From positions 79,329 to 143,328 of the forward strand of contig NZ_JAKGBZ010000004.1 in the NCBI RefSeq assembly GCF_021556475.1: DNA of 64,000 bases, given 5' to 3'. The position numbers and the translations under genes were made by a program. Under the pieces are notes generated by a model. It was not told the DNA's origin and did no database searches. It worked only from the letters and a program-made list of their open reading frames with translations. Each line of letters begins with the position of its first letter. Positions within the stretch are counted from its first letter, which is position 1. This DNA is from Acidiphilium iwatense (GTDB lineage Bacteria; Pseudomonadota; Alphaproteobacteria; Acetobacterales; Acetobacteraceae). Positions 25,390-34,097 of this stretch are shown here, one piece after another.

Positions 25390-27557
25390 TCCGTGCCAAC
25401 CTTGCCTTGGCACTGCGCCTTGGCCTCGTATTTGGCGGTGTTGCCGCCCTAGGCGGCTGCACGCGCCAGGCCGCGCCGATAACGCCTGTGTCACAAGCGG
25501 CGGCGCCAGTTGCCGCGACCTACAATCGAATTCCGGCCCCGATCACCGGCATCGCACTGCCGCGTCCGACCAATCCAGTTGCTATCGGGTATGAAGTGCA
25601 TGGCACCGGTCAGATGATCGTGCCACCTACGCAGGCAGCCAAGATCTCACCGGGGAACCGGCATGGGGTCACCTTCGATTTCGTGAACGCCAACATTGCC
25701 GACGTTGTCCACACGATTTTCGGCGAAGTGCTCAAGGAGAATTACACGATCGATGGCGGTGTGCATGGCAAAATCACCCTGCAAACAACCCGGCCATTGC
25801 CCCGCAGCGCAGTGATTCCCGCCCTGGAAACCAGCCTGCAGATGGCAAAGCTGGCGTTGACGCGCGAAGCTGACGGCTATCACATCGTGCCGCTCGCGGT
25901 CGCCGCTCAGGCCGGCGCCGGCAATCTCTCGGTGGCTGGCGGACCTCAGACGCCGGGTTATGGCTACGAGGTCATCCCGCTCCGCTATGCCAATGCGGCC
26001 GAGGTGGACAAACTGATTCAACCGCTGGTTCAGCCAGGGGTGCAGATCCAGGTTGATGCCGCGCGCAATCTGCTCATCGTGGCGGGCACGACCCAGGAGC
26101 GCGCCGCGATCGCGGACAATGTCAGGCTCCTTGATGTCGATTGGCTGGCCGGAATGTCCTATGCGTTGCTGCCGATGCACTATGCGTCGGCCGCGTCGGT
26201 CGCGGCGGAGGTCGACCAGATTATTGGCGGCAAGGCCAGCCCGCTGAACGGTGTTGTCCGGCTGATCGTCATCAGCCAGCTAAATGCGATTCTGGTCATC
26301 ACGCCACAGGATCGCTACTTGTCTCAGGTCAAGGGCTGGATCAGACGCCTGGACCAGCAGCAGGCATCGGATGCACGGCAGGTCTTTGTCTATCACGTGC
26401 AAAATGGCCGTGCCGCGGATATCGCCGGGATATTGAACAAGCTTCTGGGCAGCGCGAATGCCGCCGAGAGTTCCGCACCACCCGCGTCGGGGCAACCTGG
26501 AAGCGGTATGGCAAGTCAGGTTTCGCCTCTTGCACCACAGCCAAACGGCCTATCGGCGCAATCGTCACCGGCCAGCGCTCTCCTGGCGCCGACCTTGTAT
26601 GGTGGTCAAGGAGCCCAAGGAACGATGCCGAGCGATCCGACCAGTAGCGCGCAGGGGGGCATCGATAATTCGGATTCCGGTCAATCGCCACGGATCACCG
26701 CCGACAACGCGAACAACTCCTTGTTGATTTATGCGACACCCGATCAATACCGGTCGTTGCAAAGGGCGATCGTCGAACTGGATACCCAACCTCAACAAGT
26801 CATGATCGAGGCGGTTGTCGCCGAGGTAACGTTAACCAACGAATTGCGGTACGGCATCCAATATTTTTTCCAGTCGGGACGGGTGCAGAGCATCAATACG
26901 CTCGGCACCGCCGGAGCGATCGCGCAGCAGTTTCCAGGATTTTCCGCGATATTGGCACCTGGTCAGAACATTCAGTTTGCCCTGAATGCACTGTCAGATC
27001 TCACCCATGTCAACGTCATATCGGCGCCGAAGTTGCTGGTCCTCAACAATCAGCCCGCCGAACTCCAGGTCGGTGACGACGTGCCGATCGTTACGCAGTC
27101 CGCACAAAGCACAGTGACAACTGGTGCGCCTTTGGTGAATACGATTGAATATCGGCAGACCGGGGTCATTCTGCATGTAACGCCGCGGATCAATGCAGGC
27201 GGGCTCGTCACCCTGGATATTTCGCAGGAAGTCAGCGACGTCTCGAAGACGACGACGTCGACCCTGGATTCGCCCACCATCACCGAGCGAAAGATCAGCA
27301 CCGTCGTGGCGGTCCCTAATGGCCAGACGGTCGCCTTGGGAGGCATTATTCAGTCCAACACCACGACCGATAACAGCGGCATCCCGATCCTGCGCCATAT
27401 TCCGGTTCTCGGATTCCTGTTTTCCAATCACGACACCTCCGGCACCCGCACTGAATTGCTGATCATGCTCACGCCCCACGTTGTCCAGTCGGTCAGTTCC
27501 ATCCAGGCCATGACCGACGATCTGAGACGCGAGCTCCCTGACGTGCAATGGCGCTGA
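25386..27557 (+). CDS. gspD: Type II secretion outer-membrane secretin GspD
   Basis: The protein has 723 aa. GTG 25386 was chosen because it overlaps the previous stop and starts a lipoprotein signal with lipobox ALGGC. N-domains follow (VTFDFVNANIADVVHTIF, then repeated NLLIVAGTTQERAAI and NSLLIYATPDQYRSL), with a Ser/Gln-rich insertion near residues 360-430. The secretin domain has QVMIEAVVAEVTL and VGDDVPIVTQS, and the strand TVALGGIIQSN. It forms the outer-membrane channel of the type II system. The lipid anchor suggests that it may reach the outer membrane without a separate pilotin. Confidence 0.92.
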   Translation: MIRANLALALRLGLVFGGVAALGGCTRQAAPITPVSQAAAPVAATYNRIPAPITGIALPRPTNPVAIGYEVHGTGQMIVPPTQAAKISPGNRHGVTFDFVNANIADVVHTIFGEVLKENYTIDGGVHGKITLQTTRPLPRSAVIPALETSLQMAKLALTREADGYHIVPLAVAAQAGAGNLSVAGGPQTPGYGYEVIPLRYANAAEVDKLIQPLVQPGVQIQVDAARNLLIVAGTTQERAAIADNVRLLDVDWLAGMSYALLPMHYASAASVAAEVDQIIGGKASPLNGVVRLIVISQLNAILVITPQDRYLSQVKGWIRRLDQQQASDARQVFVYHVQNGRAADIAGILNKLLGSANAAESSAPPASGQPGSGMASQVSPLAPQPNGLSAQSSPASALLAPTLYGGQGAQGTMPSDPTSSAQGGIDNSDSGQSPRITADNANNSLLIYATPDQYRSLQRAIVELDTQPQQVMIEAVVAEVTLTNELRYGIQYFFQSGRVQSINTLGTAGAIAQQFPGFSAILAPGQNIQFALNALSDLTHVNVISAPKLLVLNNQPAELQVGDDVPIVTQSAQSTVTTGAPLVNTIEYRQTGVILHVTPRINAGGLVTLDISQEVSDVSKTTTSTLDSPTITERKISTVVAVPNGQTVALGGIIQSNTTTDNSGIPILRHIPVLGFLFSNHDTSGTRTELLIMLTPHVVQSVSSIQAMTDDLRRELPDVQWR

Positions 27558-28393
27558 TGCGCGATGCCGCGCGAAGGGACGGCGAATCCGGGTTCGTGCT
27601 GCTTGTCGTGATCCTGGGACTGGCGATTTTGGCGGTCCTGGCGCTGGGCCTGGTGCTGGCCACGAAGCCCGGCGTGCGGGCGGCACACGCGGCGCTCGAA
27701 GCCTCCAAAATGCATGCACTGGCCGATGCGGTGATCACGCTGACCGCCGTGTCCTTGCTGGACACTGCGCAGCCGACCCGACCGCGTGTTGACGGCATCG
27801 GGCAGGTCACCAGCATTCTCGGGCACAAGATCTGGATCAAGGTCACGAGTGAATTCGGCAAGGTCGATCTGAATGTCGCCGATTCGGCAACGCTGACGCG
27901 GTTCTTTGAAGCGGCCGGCCTCGGCCCAGCCCCTGCGAGTGAAGAGGCGAGACGCATTATCGTGTGGCGGACGGCCGGCAAAGGCGCGATCATTCACCGT
28001 TTTTTCCGGAGCATCGCGGAAATCACCTGGGTGAAGGGAATTACCCGAACCCTGTACCGGCGGATTGCGTCGTCGATCACCGTCTATAGCGCCCGCGGCC
28101 GGGTCGATCGGACCACCGCGCCATTGCTTGCACTGCAATCGATTGCCGGTATCGATCGTCTGACCGCGGAATCGATCGTCCGTGACCGGCTTAACGGTCA
28201 GGCCGGCGTTACGGCGGGAGAAATTGTCCGTGGCCGACTGGTTCCGGGCACGAATATCACCGGCTGGGCATTTTCGATCGACGCGCGATTCAGCGTCGAT
28301 GGGCAGCATGAGCATACCGAGGCCGTCATTCGCATCACCGGCGACCCGGCTCGACCTTATTTCGTGCTGTGGCGCGACGATACACCGGAGTGA
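27548..28393 (+). CDS. gspK: Type II secretion minor pseudopilin GspK
   Basis: The protein has 281 aa. It has the pilin-like site G before FVLLVVILGLAILAVLAL without the usual +5 Glu, as is typical of GspK. A large GspK domain follows (KVDLNVADSATLTRFFEAAG, helix-hairpin-helix-like SIAGIDRLTAESIVRDRL). GspK caps the pseudopilus with GspI and GspJ. It overlaps the gspD end by 10 bp; an internal ATG at 27557 is an alternative start. Confidence 0.85.
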   Translation: MALMRDAARRDGESGFVLLVVILGLAILAVLALGLVLATKPGVRAAHAALEASKMHALADAVITLTAVSLLDTAQPTRPRVDGIGQVTSILGHKIWIKVTSEFGKVDLNVADSATLTRFFEAAGLGPAPASEEARRIIVWRTAGKGAIIHRFFRSIAEITWVKGITRTLYRRIASSITVYSARGRVDRTTAPLLALQSIAGIDRLTAESIVRDRLNGQAGVTAGEIVRGRLVPGTNITGWAFSIDARFSVDGQHEHTEAVIRITGDPARPYFVLWRDDTPE

Positions 28394-28413
28394 TCTTGGC
28401 GGCCCGGCTGGTT

Positions 28414-29181
28414 TTATAGGCCAATGGCCAGGGCGCTGCTTTTCAGCAGATACGCCGCGAATACGGCTGGAGCCAGGCACGCTCCGAACGCCAGGCGGGT
28501 TGTCGGCGTCAGATCCTGGTGTCTCAGAAATCGTGCCGTAATGGCCGAGGCGATTCCTAAAATCGCTCCCGAAAGGACAATCCAGGGCAAAGGCTGCCAT
28601 CCAACCCAAGCGCCCGCGAGAGCCATAAGCTTCGCATCTCCGTGGCCAATCCCGTCCCGGTGTCGTACCGACTTGTACAACGAATTGACGCCGGCAATGA
28701 CCAGGTATCCGGACAGGGCACCGATCAGATGTCCGGTGAAATCCGCCGGCTCTAATTGCCAGGTGGCGGCAAGTCCAAGCAGGAGCAGAGGCACGGTGAT
28801 CACGTCGGGGAGAAAGAAATATTTTGCGTCGATCCAGGCGAGCGCCAGTAATCCCCATCCGAGCAGTGCGGCAGCCGATGCAGGCCATGGCGATGGATAA
28901 AGCCACGCGGAAACAGCACCAAGGAGCGCCGAAACCAGTTCGATTGCGAGCAATTCCGGTCGGATTCTCGCCCCGCAAGCCCCGCATCGGCCCCGCAGTC
29001 GGAGGAAGCTCACTATGGGTACCAGGTCGAAAGCCTTGATCGGTACCGAACAAGTTTCGCAGATCGACCGGCCGCTCAAAATTGTCAGCCTGCGTGGTAG
29101 GCGATAGACAAGGACCCCAGCAAAACTTCCGATGCATGCGCCTACGAAAAACAGGATCGTGATGAGATCAGGATTTGCCAT
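28414..29181 (-). CDS. gspO: Prepilin peptidase (GspO/PilD, A24 family)
   Basis: This polytopic membrane protein has 255 aa. The N-terminal domain carries a zinc-type CxxC pair (CETC and CGAC); GSFAGVLVYRLPR is the typical start. The catalytic aspartates lie in IDAKYFFLPD and in GHGDAKL, as in A24 aspartic peptidases. It would cleave and methylate the pseudopilins GspG, GspI, GspJ and GspK encoded on both sides. It is convergent with gspK (20-bp gap) and divergent from gspG. Confidence 0.93.
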   Translation of the reverse strand: MANPDLITILFFVGACIGSFAGVLVYRLPRRLTILSGRSICETCSVPIKAFDLVPIVSFLRLRGRCGACGARIRPELLAIELVSALLGAVSAWLYPSPWPASAAALLGWGLLALAWIDAKYFFLPDVITVPLLLLGLAATWQLEPADFTGHLIGALSGYLVIAGVNSLYKSVRHRDGIGHGDAKLMALAGAWVGWQPLPWIVLSGAILGIASAITARFLRHQDLTPTTRLAFGACLAPAVFAAYLLKSSALAIGL

Positions 29182-29272
29182 GATGGGAGACCGATAGATG
29201 ACTGGAATATTGCTATCCCGTTATGCAAGCGGATAAAAGCTCTTTGACGACCAGGAAGCGACCGGAGGCCAA

Positions 29273-29701
29273 ATGGGGCGGCGATGCAGGGATTTGGAAA
29301 GAGCGCGCGAGCAGGGCTTCACGCTGCTCGAACTGCTGGTGGTCATCGTAATTTTGGGACTTCTGATCGGGATTGTCGCCCCCGCCATTTTTCATCAGCT
29401 CGGCAGGGCGCGCGTATCGGTGGCGAAGCAGTCGATCGCTCGCTTCGAAAGCGTTCTCGATTTGTATAGGCTGGACATTGGATCCTACCCCACCACGGCT
29501 CAGGGACTCAAGGCCTTGGTTGCGGAGCCCGTGGGTGTTAGCCAATGGAACGGCCCCTATCTCAAGGGGAAAGTTCCGACAGACCCATGGGGTCACCCCT
29601 ATATCTATCGCTCACCGTCAATCCGGCCCTTGTTCGGCTATGATTTATGCTCGAAGGGGCCGAAAGATTCTACCGCAACCGAAATTTGCAATAAGTCATA
29701 A
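29273..29701 (+). CDS. gspG: Type II secretion major pseudopilin GspG
   Basis: The protein has 142 aa. The processing site is G before FTLLELLVVIVILGLLIGI, with Glu at +5, and the C-terminal part has the calcium-site region of GspG (NGPYLKGKVPTDPWGHPYIY, GYDLCSKGPKD). It builds the pseudopilus shaft. It is separated from gspIJLMDK by the divergent peptidase gene. The 91-bp gap 29182-29272 must contain both promoters. No gspE, gspF or gspH was found in the window. Confidence 0.92.
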   Translation: MGRRCRDLERAREQGFTLLELLVVIVILGLLIGIVAPAIFHQLGRARVSVAKQSIARFESVLDLYRLDIGSYPTTAQGLKALVAEPVGVSQWNGPYLKGKVPTDPWGHPYIYRSPSIRPLFGYDLCSKGPKDSTATEICNKS

Positions 29702-29863
29702 TTGTTGGCGTTCCGGCAGAAGCAGGAAGCTGATCAGGGCATGCCGAACAGCCGGTCGGCCGGGATCGACCGGCGCCGTGAGGCGGCGGAGGTGTCGTCA
29801 ACTTGTTCGGGTTAACGGTAGGTCTGGGCAAGATTGATTTCCGCGTTGTGATCGATCACACGG

Positions 29864-30190
29864 ATGGGGCTGGCGCAGGCGGAGGAGCCGGCGCGCTGGT
29901 CATTGTCGGATCGCATGGAGCAGACGCGGTGCGAGCTGGGTGAGTGTGGCGACATCATCAAGACGATGCCCCAGGTGATCACCGAGCACGGCCTCGTCCA
30001 CGGGGCGGGAGATTACTGTCGTGCTTGACGACTTGGCCAATCGTCCGGTCATCGGCAAGGGGCTAGCGAGCGACGAGAGGGGCGACCGCGTGCACCTGGT
30101 CATCGACGGCGCGGACGGACGCGCCCATTACGTCGAGCTGAGCGAGGCGGCTGCGCGCAGCACCCGGACCGGCAGCATTGTGGAAATCGG
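29864..30190 (+). pseudogene. Relaxase (VirD2-type, DUF3363) remnant
   Basis: The frame from 29864 reads MGLAQAEEPARWSLSDRMEQ and then GDIIKTMPQVITEHGL, the C-terminal part of DUF3363 relaxases. It stops just after 30020. Homology continues in another frame from 30021: LDDLANRPVIGKGLASDE, DRVHLVIDGADGRAHYVEL. A frameshift therefore splits the fragment, and the relaxase N-terminus is absent. The sequence before it (29702-29863) contains no intact gene. It indicates a former conjugative or mobilizable element. Confidence 0.7.
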
Positions 30191-30240
30191 CCGAGCGGAA
30201 CCGCCGCCCCGTGGCCTACTTTTCCACCGCCGCATATCAA

Positions 30241-30392
30241 GTGAAGTTGAGCCAGAAATCCGTTCTAAGTCCGACGGCAGGAGAGCAGGCGATCCGGGAG
30301 ATCCGACGGGCGACCCGCCGGGTGCTGCGGAAGAGAAGATCCGGGTCGTCCTCGATGGCCTGCGGGGCAACTCGTTGGTTTCGCTCGGCTGA
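30241..30392 (+). pseudogene. IS3-type transposase OrfA remnant
   Basis: One frame reads SPTAGEQAIREIRRATRR and a second frame continues AEEKIRVVLDGLRG. Together they match the N-terminus of IS3-group OrfA proteins, split by a frameshift near 30320. The helix-turn-helix that should follow is gone. It abuts the relaxase fragment and lies 41 bp before scpA, so it may mark the left edge of the next module. Confidence 0.6.
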
Positions 30393-30433
30393 TTGAGATG
30401 CCAAAAACCGTTCGAAGGGCGTAGCATTGCGGG

Positions 30434-31222
30434 ATGGACGAGGACTCGATCAGCCCATCGGATCGCGTGCATCTTCGGCTCGATGGCTTCGAGGGCCCGC
30501 TCGATCTGTTGCTCGACCTTGCGCGGCGGCAACGGGTCGATCTCACACGCATCTCGATCCTGACCCTGGTCGACCAGTTCGTGGCCACGGTGACCGAGAG
30601 ACCAGGTGCCGACATCGCGCGCAGGACCGAGTGGCTGGTCATGGCCGCGTGGTTGACGTGGCTCAAATCCCGGTTGCTGCTGCCGCATGACTTGGAGGAA
30701 GCCAGGCAAGGCGAGCTGGCCGGGCGGATTCTGACCGACCGCCTGGCCGAACTCGATATCGTGAAATCCGTGGCCGCCTGGCTGGACGCACGGCCACAGC
30801 TTGGTCGCGACATGTTCGGGCGCGGTGACGACCACGTCCCGGTCGGTTCTGTCGTGGTCGCCGATCTCGCCAGCCTGTTCCAGGCTTACATCGATTGGCT
30901 GCGCCGGCCGGCTCGACGCGCTGAGGAGGTTTATCGTCCGGTACGTCCGGCGCTGTGGACTCTGATCCAAGCCCGTACGCGGCTGCTCACGATGCTCGAT
31001 AAGCTCCCGGACGGCGGCGATCTGCTGGTCTTCCTGCCGCCGATCCCTGCGGATGCGGCAAAGCGGAGCTTGCGAATCCGTGGGGCCATCGCCAGCACCC
31101 TGGCGGCGGGCCTGGAACTGGCGCGCGAGGGTCGGGTCGAGCTTCGGCAAGCGGAACCGTTCGGCGGGATCATGGTCGCCGCAGGCACCAAGACCGAATT
31201 CGGCGAGCAGCTCGCCGGTTAA
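30434..31222 (+). CDS. scpA: Segregation and condensation protein A (kleisin), likely accessory copy
   Basis: The protein has 262 aa with the ScpA kleisin signature at the start (LRLDGFEGPLDLLLDLARRQ, DLTRISILTLVDQF) and a C-terminal winged-helix region. With ScpB and an SMC ATPase, ScpA forms the bacterial condensin. The setting is unusual: the gene is followed 84 bp later by tniA, tniB and tniQ on the same strand, and scpB lies 6 kb away on the opposite strand. No smc gene is present, so it may use the chromosomal SMC or act without it. Whether the genome has another scpA cannot be told here. Confidence 0.88.
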   Translation: MDEDSISPSDRVHLRLDGFEGPLDLLLDLARRQRVDLTRISILTLVDQFVATVTERPGADIARRTEWLVMAAWLTWLKSRLLLPHDLEEARQGELAGRILTDRLAELDIVKSVAAWLDARPQLGRDMFGRGDDHVPVGSVVVADLASLFQAYIDWLRRPARRAEEVYRPVRPALWTLIQARTRLLTMLDKLPDGGDLLVFLPPIPADAAKRSLRIRGAIASTLAAGLELAREGRVELRQAEPFGGIMVAAGTKTEFGEQLAG

Positions 31223-31306
31223 AATTCGGCGCAAGCCGCGCACCGATTTCTCGATGCCTCGCAGCCCCCATTTACCGCTTTCTCCGGGCGCTCCTCGCAG
31301 TGTAGG

Positions 31307-33190
31307 ATGCTTCGAGGTGAGGCAAGCCGCTCGATGGAACGCCCTCTGGTTATCGGAATGGAGGTGGAACACGCTGGGAGGCGCTGGCGTGTCTTCCAGT
31401 TGCTCGGGCCGGACGCCGTATTGCTGCGCAATTCCGGCGGTGAGACGGTATCGGTCGACCCGACCAGGATTTCGGTTCCATTGGTCGATCCGAGCAGACC
31501 CCTGCCGTGCGTCGTCGATGAGCGGCAATACACTGATGCGCAATGGGCCGAGGCGGCTCGCCGCCGAGATCTCATGACGAGGCTTGCCCGCCAGCCAAAC
31601 CGGACCGGCCGCGATGTCGATGCCGTCGCGGCGGAACTGGGCCTCAAGCGCCGCAGGATCTGGGCGATGCTGCGGCAGATTGGTGCCGGCGACGACAGCG
31701 TGCGCCGGTTTCTGCCGAAATCCGGGCGCCCGCGCGCCCGGCGCCTCAACGAGACCGTCGAAGCCATCATCACCCAGGCGGTTCGCGAGTATTACGCCAA
31801 GCCGAGCCGCTCAAGCCTGAACCGGCTGCACCGGGAGATCGGCGCGCGCTGCAAGGCGGCCGACCTGCCGACGCCGGCTTACAATAGCGTAAAGTCGAGG
31901 GTCCGGGACGAGGACCAGATCTGGCTGGCGCGCCGGCGCCAAGGCCCGAAAGCAGCAAGGGCAATGCGCTTGCTGATAGGCGCCCATCCAGGCGCCTCGG
32001 CACCTTGGGAACGCGTGCAGATCGACAGCACGCCGTGCGACATCCAGCTGGTCCGCGAAGGCGATCGCACCGTCATCGGCCGGCCGACCGCGACCTTCGC
32101 GATCGACGTTTATAGCCGTGCCGTCCTCGGCTTCTCGCTCTTGCTCGAGGCGGCGTCGACCCTGACCGTCGCAGCCTGTCTGGTCCATGCGTGCTTGCCC
32201 AAGGAGGACTGGCTAGCCCGGCGCGGTTTGGCGGGGGTACGCTGGCCGATTTATGGGCGGCCGGCAACGCTGGAATACGACCAGGGCCCCGAGAATGAGG
32301 CGCGCGGCATTCAGCGCGGGCTGCAGCGCTACGGTATCGCTTCCAAGATCCGAGCCAAAGGCTGGCCCGAACAGCATGGCTCGATCGAACGGCTGATCGG
32401 TACGATGATGCGCATGGTCCATGAATTGCCCGGCACCACGTTCAGCAACATCGGCGAGCGCGGTGAGTGCAATTCCGGCAAGCGCGCCTGTCTCAGCCTG
32501 CCGGAACTGGAGCGCATCTTGACCCTCGCGATCGACAGCTACAACCACACAACCCACAATGGGGTCGGCGAGCGGCCAATGGATCGCTATCTCGCATACT
32601 ACCGACAGCCCGGGTTGCCCGACGCCGCTCGGATTCCACCGCTTCTGCCCACTGAGCGTCTGCTGCTAGACTTCCTGCCATTTGAAAAGCGGGCGCTGTC
32701 GCGGGGTGGCATCCGACTGTTCCGGGTCGATTACAGCTCGGTCGATTTGCTGCCGCTCTGGCAGCGCGACAACCAGCGCCGGGTCGAACGGATCGTCGTC
32801 TACGACCCGCGCAGCTTGGCGCGCGTCTGGTTGCTCGATGAGAATGCCGACGACTATCTCGCCGTTCCGTATCGCGTGCCCCACCCGGACATGACCTTGG
32901 CTCAAAGCATCGCATCGCGCCGGGCGTTTCAGACCTCAGCCGTGCGGGATCGGACCGAGCGACGATTGTTCGACAACCTTGCCCAGATCCGGGCGATCGA
33001 AGCCACCGCCAGATCGACGACGGCGCGCCGGAAGGCAGAGCGCACTGTTCAAGCGGCGCGCGCGGCGTGGGGTACGCCCGTGTCCGCGAAAGAGGCGAAA
33101 ACCGTCACCACCTCCCCCGTCGCCGTGGCGTCGACGCCGCATTGGTCGGAATCTGCGGTTGCGCCTTTCGACGACGTGGAGCGTCTTTAG
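31307..33190 (+). CDS. tniA: TniA/TnsB-type DDE transposase (Mu/Tn7 superfamily)
   Basis: The protein has 627 aa, or 618 from ATG 31334. N-terminal helix-turn-helix domains precede an rve-type catalytic core with D240 (VQIDSTPCDI), D325 (LEYDQGPENEA) and E361 (HGSIERLIGT), spacing DD(35)E. A Mu-transposase C-terminal beta-barrel follows (RLFRVDYSS, RRVERIVVYDPRSLARVWL), then an unstructured tail that would contact the ATPase. It performs DNA strand cleavage and joining for a Tn5053/Tn7-like transposon. tniB starts directly at its stop. Confidence 0.9.
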   Translation: MLRGEASRSMERPLVIGMEVEHAGRRWRVFQLLGPDAVLLRNSGGETVSVDPTRISVPLVDPSRPLPCVVDERQYTDAQWAEAARRRDLMTRLARQPNRTGRDVDAVAAELGLKRRRIWAMLRQIGAGDDSVRRFLPKSGRPRARRLNETVEAIITQAVREYYAKPSRSSLNRLHREIGARCKAADLPTPAYNSVKSRVRDEDQIWLARRRQGPKAARAMRLLIGAHPGASAPWERVQIDSTPCDIQLVREGDRTVIGRPTATFAIDVYSRAVLGFSLLLEAASTLTVAACLVHACLPKEDWLARRGLAGVRWPIYGRPATLEYDQGPENEARGIQRGLQRYGIASKIRAKGWPEQHGSIERLIGTMMRMVHELPGTTFSNIGERGECNSGKRACLSLPELERILTLAIDSYNHTTHNGVGERPMDRYLAYYRQPGLPDAARIPPLLPTERLLLDFLPFEKRALSRGGIRLFRVDYSSVDLLPLWQRDNQRRVERIVVYDPRSLARVWLLDENADDYLAVPYRVPHPDMTLAQSIASRRAFQTSAVRDRTERRLFDNLAQIRAIEATARSTTARRKAERTVQAARAAWGTPVSAKEAKTVTTSPVAVASTPHWSESAVAPFDDVERL

Positions 33191-34093
33191 GTGAGCGCCA
33201 CGGCAGAGGCGCTGCATCTTGATGCCGCGACCCGCCGGTTACTGGCGTTGACCGACGCCCAACGAATCACTTGCATCGACCGGGATCTTTGGATCGGCTA
33301 CGGACGCGCGCGGGACGCTCATAACCGGCTGGAGCGAATCTTGCGATCGGAACGGCGCATGCGTCCGGATAATCTTCTGATCGTCGGCGCAAGCAACAAC
33401 GGCAAGACTGCCATCGCCCGCCGCTTCCTGGCCCGTCACACGATGGCGGAGGATCCGGCTGCTGAACGGGCCGCGATTGCCGTCGCGCTGATCCAGGCTC
33501 CCAACGGGCCGCGGATTCCCCTGCTGCTGTCCGCGATTCTGCAAGCGCTCGGCCGCGAACCAAAGCTCCGATGCAGCATCGCCCAACTCCGCAGCGAAAC
33601 CTATCGGGCCATGGCCGATGTCGGTTTGCGCCTGCTGCTGATCGACGACCTGCACAATATTCGCGGCGCCGGGGTGAGCAGCCTGCTGATCGAACTCCGT
33701 AATCTCGGCTCCGTCACCGGAATCTCGCTGGGCTGCTTCGCAACCAAGGAGATTGCCTATGTATTCCGGCAGGACGAGCAACTCGCCAACCGGTTCGAAC
33801 TGCTGACCCTGCCACGCTGGCAGTTCGAGGACGCCGAATATGCCAGGCTACTGGTGACTTTCGAGCAGATGATCCCACTGCGGCACCGATCCGGACTGAC
33901 AGAACCCGTTCTGGCACACAACCTTTTGCTGGCCGCGGATGGGCTGATCGGCGGCATCGCCAATCTGCTCCGCCAGGCGGCGATCGAAGCGATCCGAACC
34001 GGTCACGAGCGCATTGATGCCGCGAAGCTCGCCCGCGCCCAGCCTGCCTCGCCGGAGCGAATCGAAGCCGTCGCTCTCGCGCCAGATTTATGA
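33191..34093 (+). CDS. tniB: TniB/TnsC-type AAA+ ATPase
   Basis: The protein has 300 aa from a GTG immediately after tniA. Walker A is GASNNGKTAI (K72) and Walker B is LLLIDDLHNI (D152, D153). The N-terminal WIGYGRARDAHNRLERIL segment and C-terminal TPLRHRSGLTE-like region (here IPLRHRSGLTE) match TniB/TnsC. These ATPases connect the TniQ-type target selector to the transposase and provide target immunity. Confidence 0.9.
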   Translation: MSATAEALHLDAATRRLLALTDAQRITCIDRDLWIGYGRARDAHNRLERILRSERRMRPDNLLIVGASNNGKTAIARRFLARHTMAEDPAAERAAIAVALIQAPNGPRIPLLLSAILQALGREPKLRCSIAQLRSETYRAMADVGLRLLLIDDLHNIRGAGVSSLLIELRNLGSVTGISLGCFATKEIAYVFRQDEQLANRFELLTLPRWQFEDAEYARLLVTFEQMIPLRHRSGLTEPVLAHNLLLAADGLIGGIANLLRQAAIEAIRTGHERIDAAKLARAQPASPERIEAVALAPDL

Positions 34094-34097
34094 CGCC

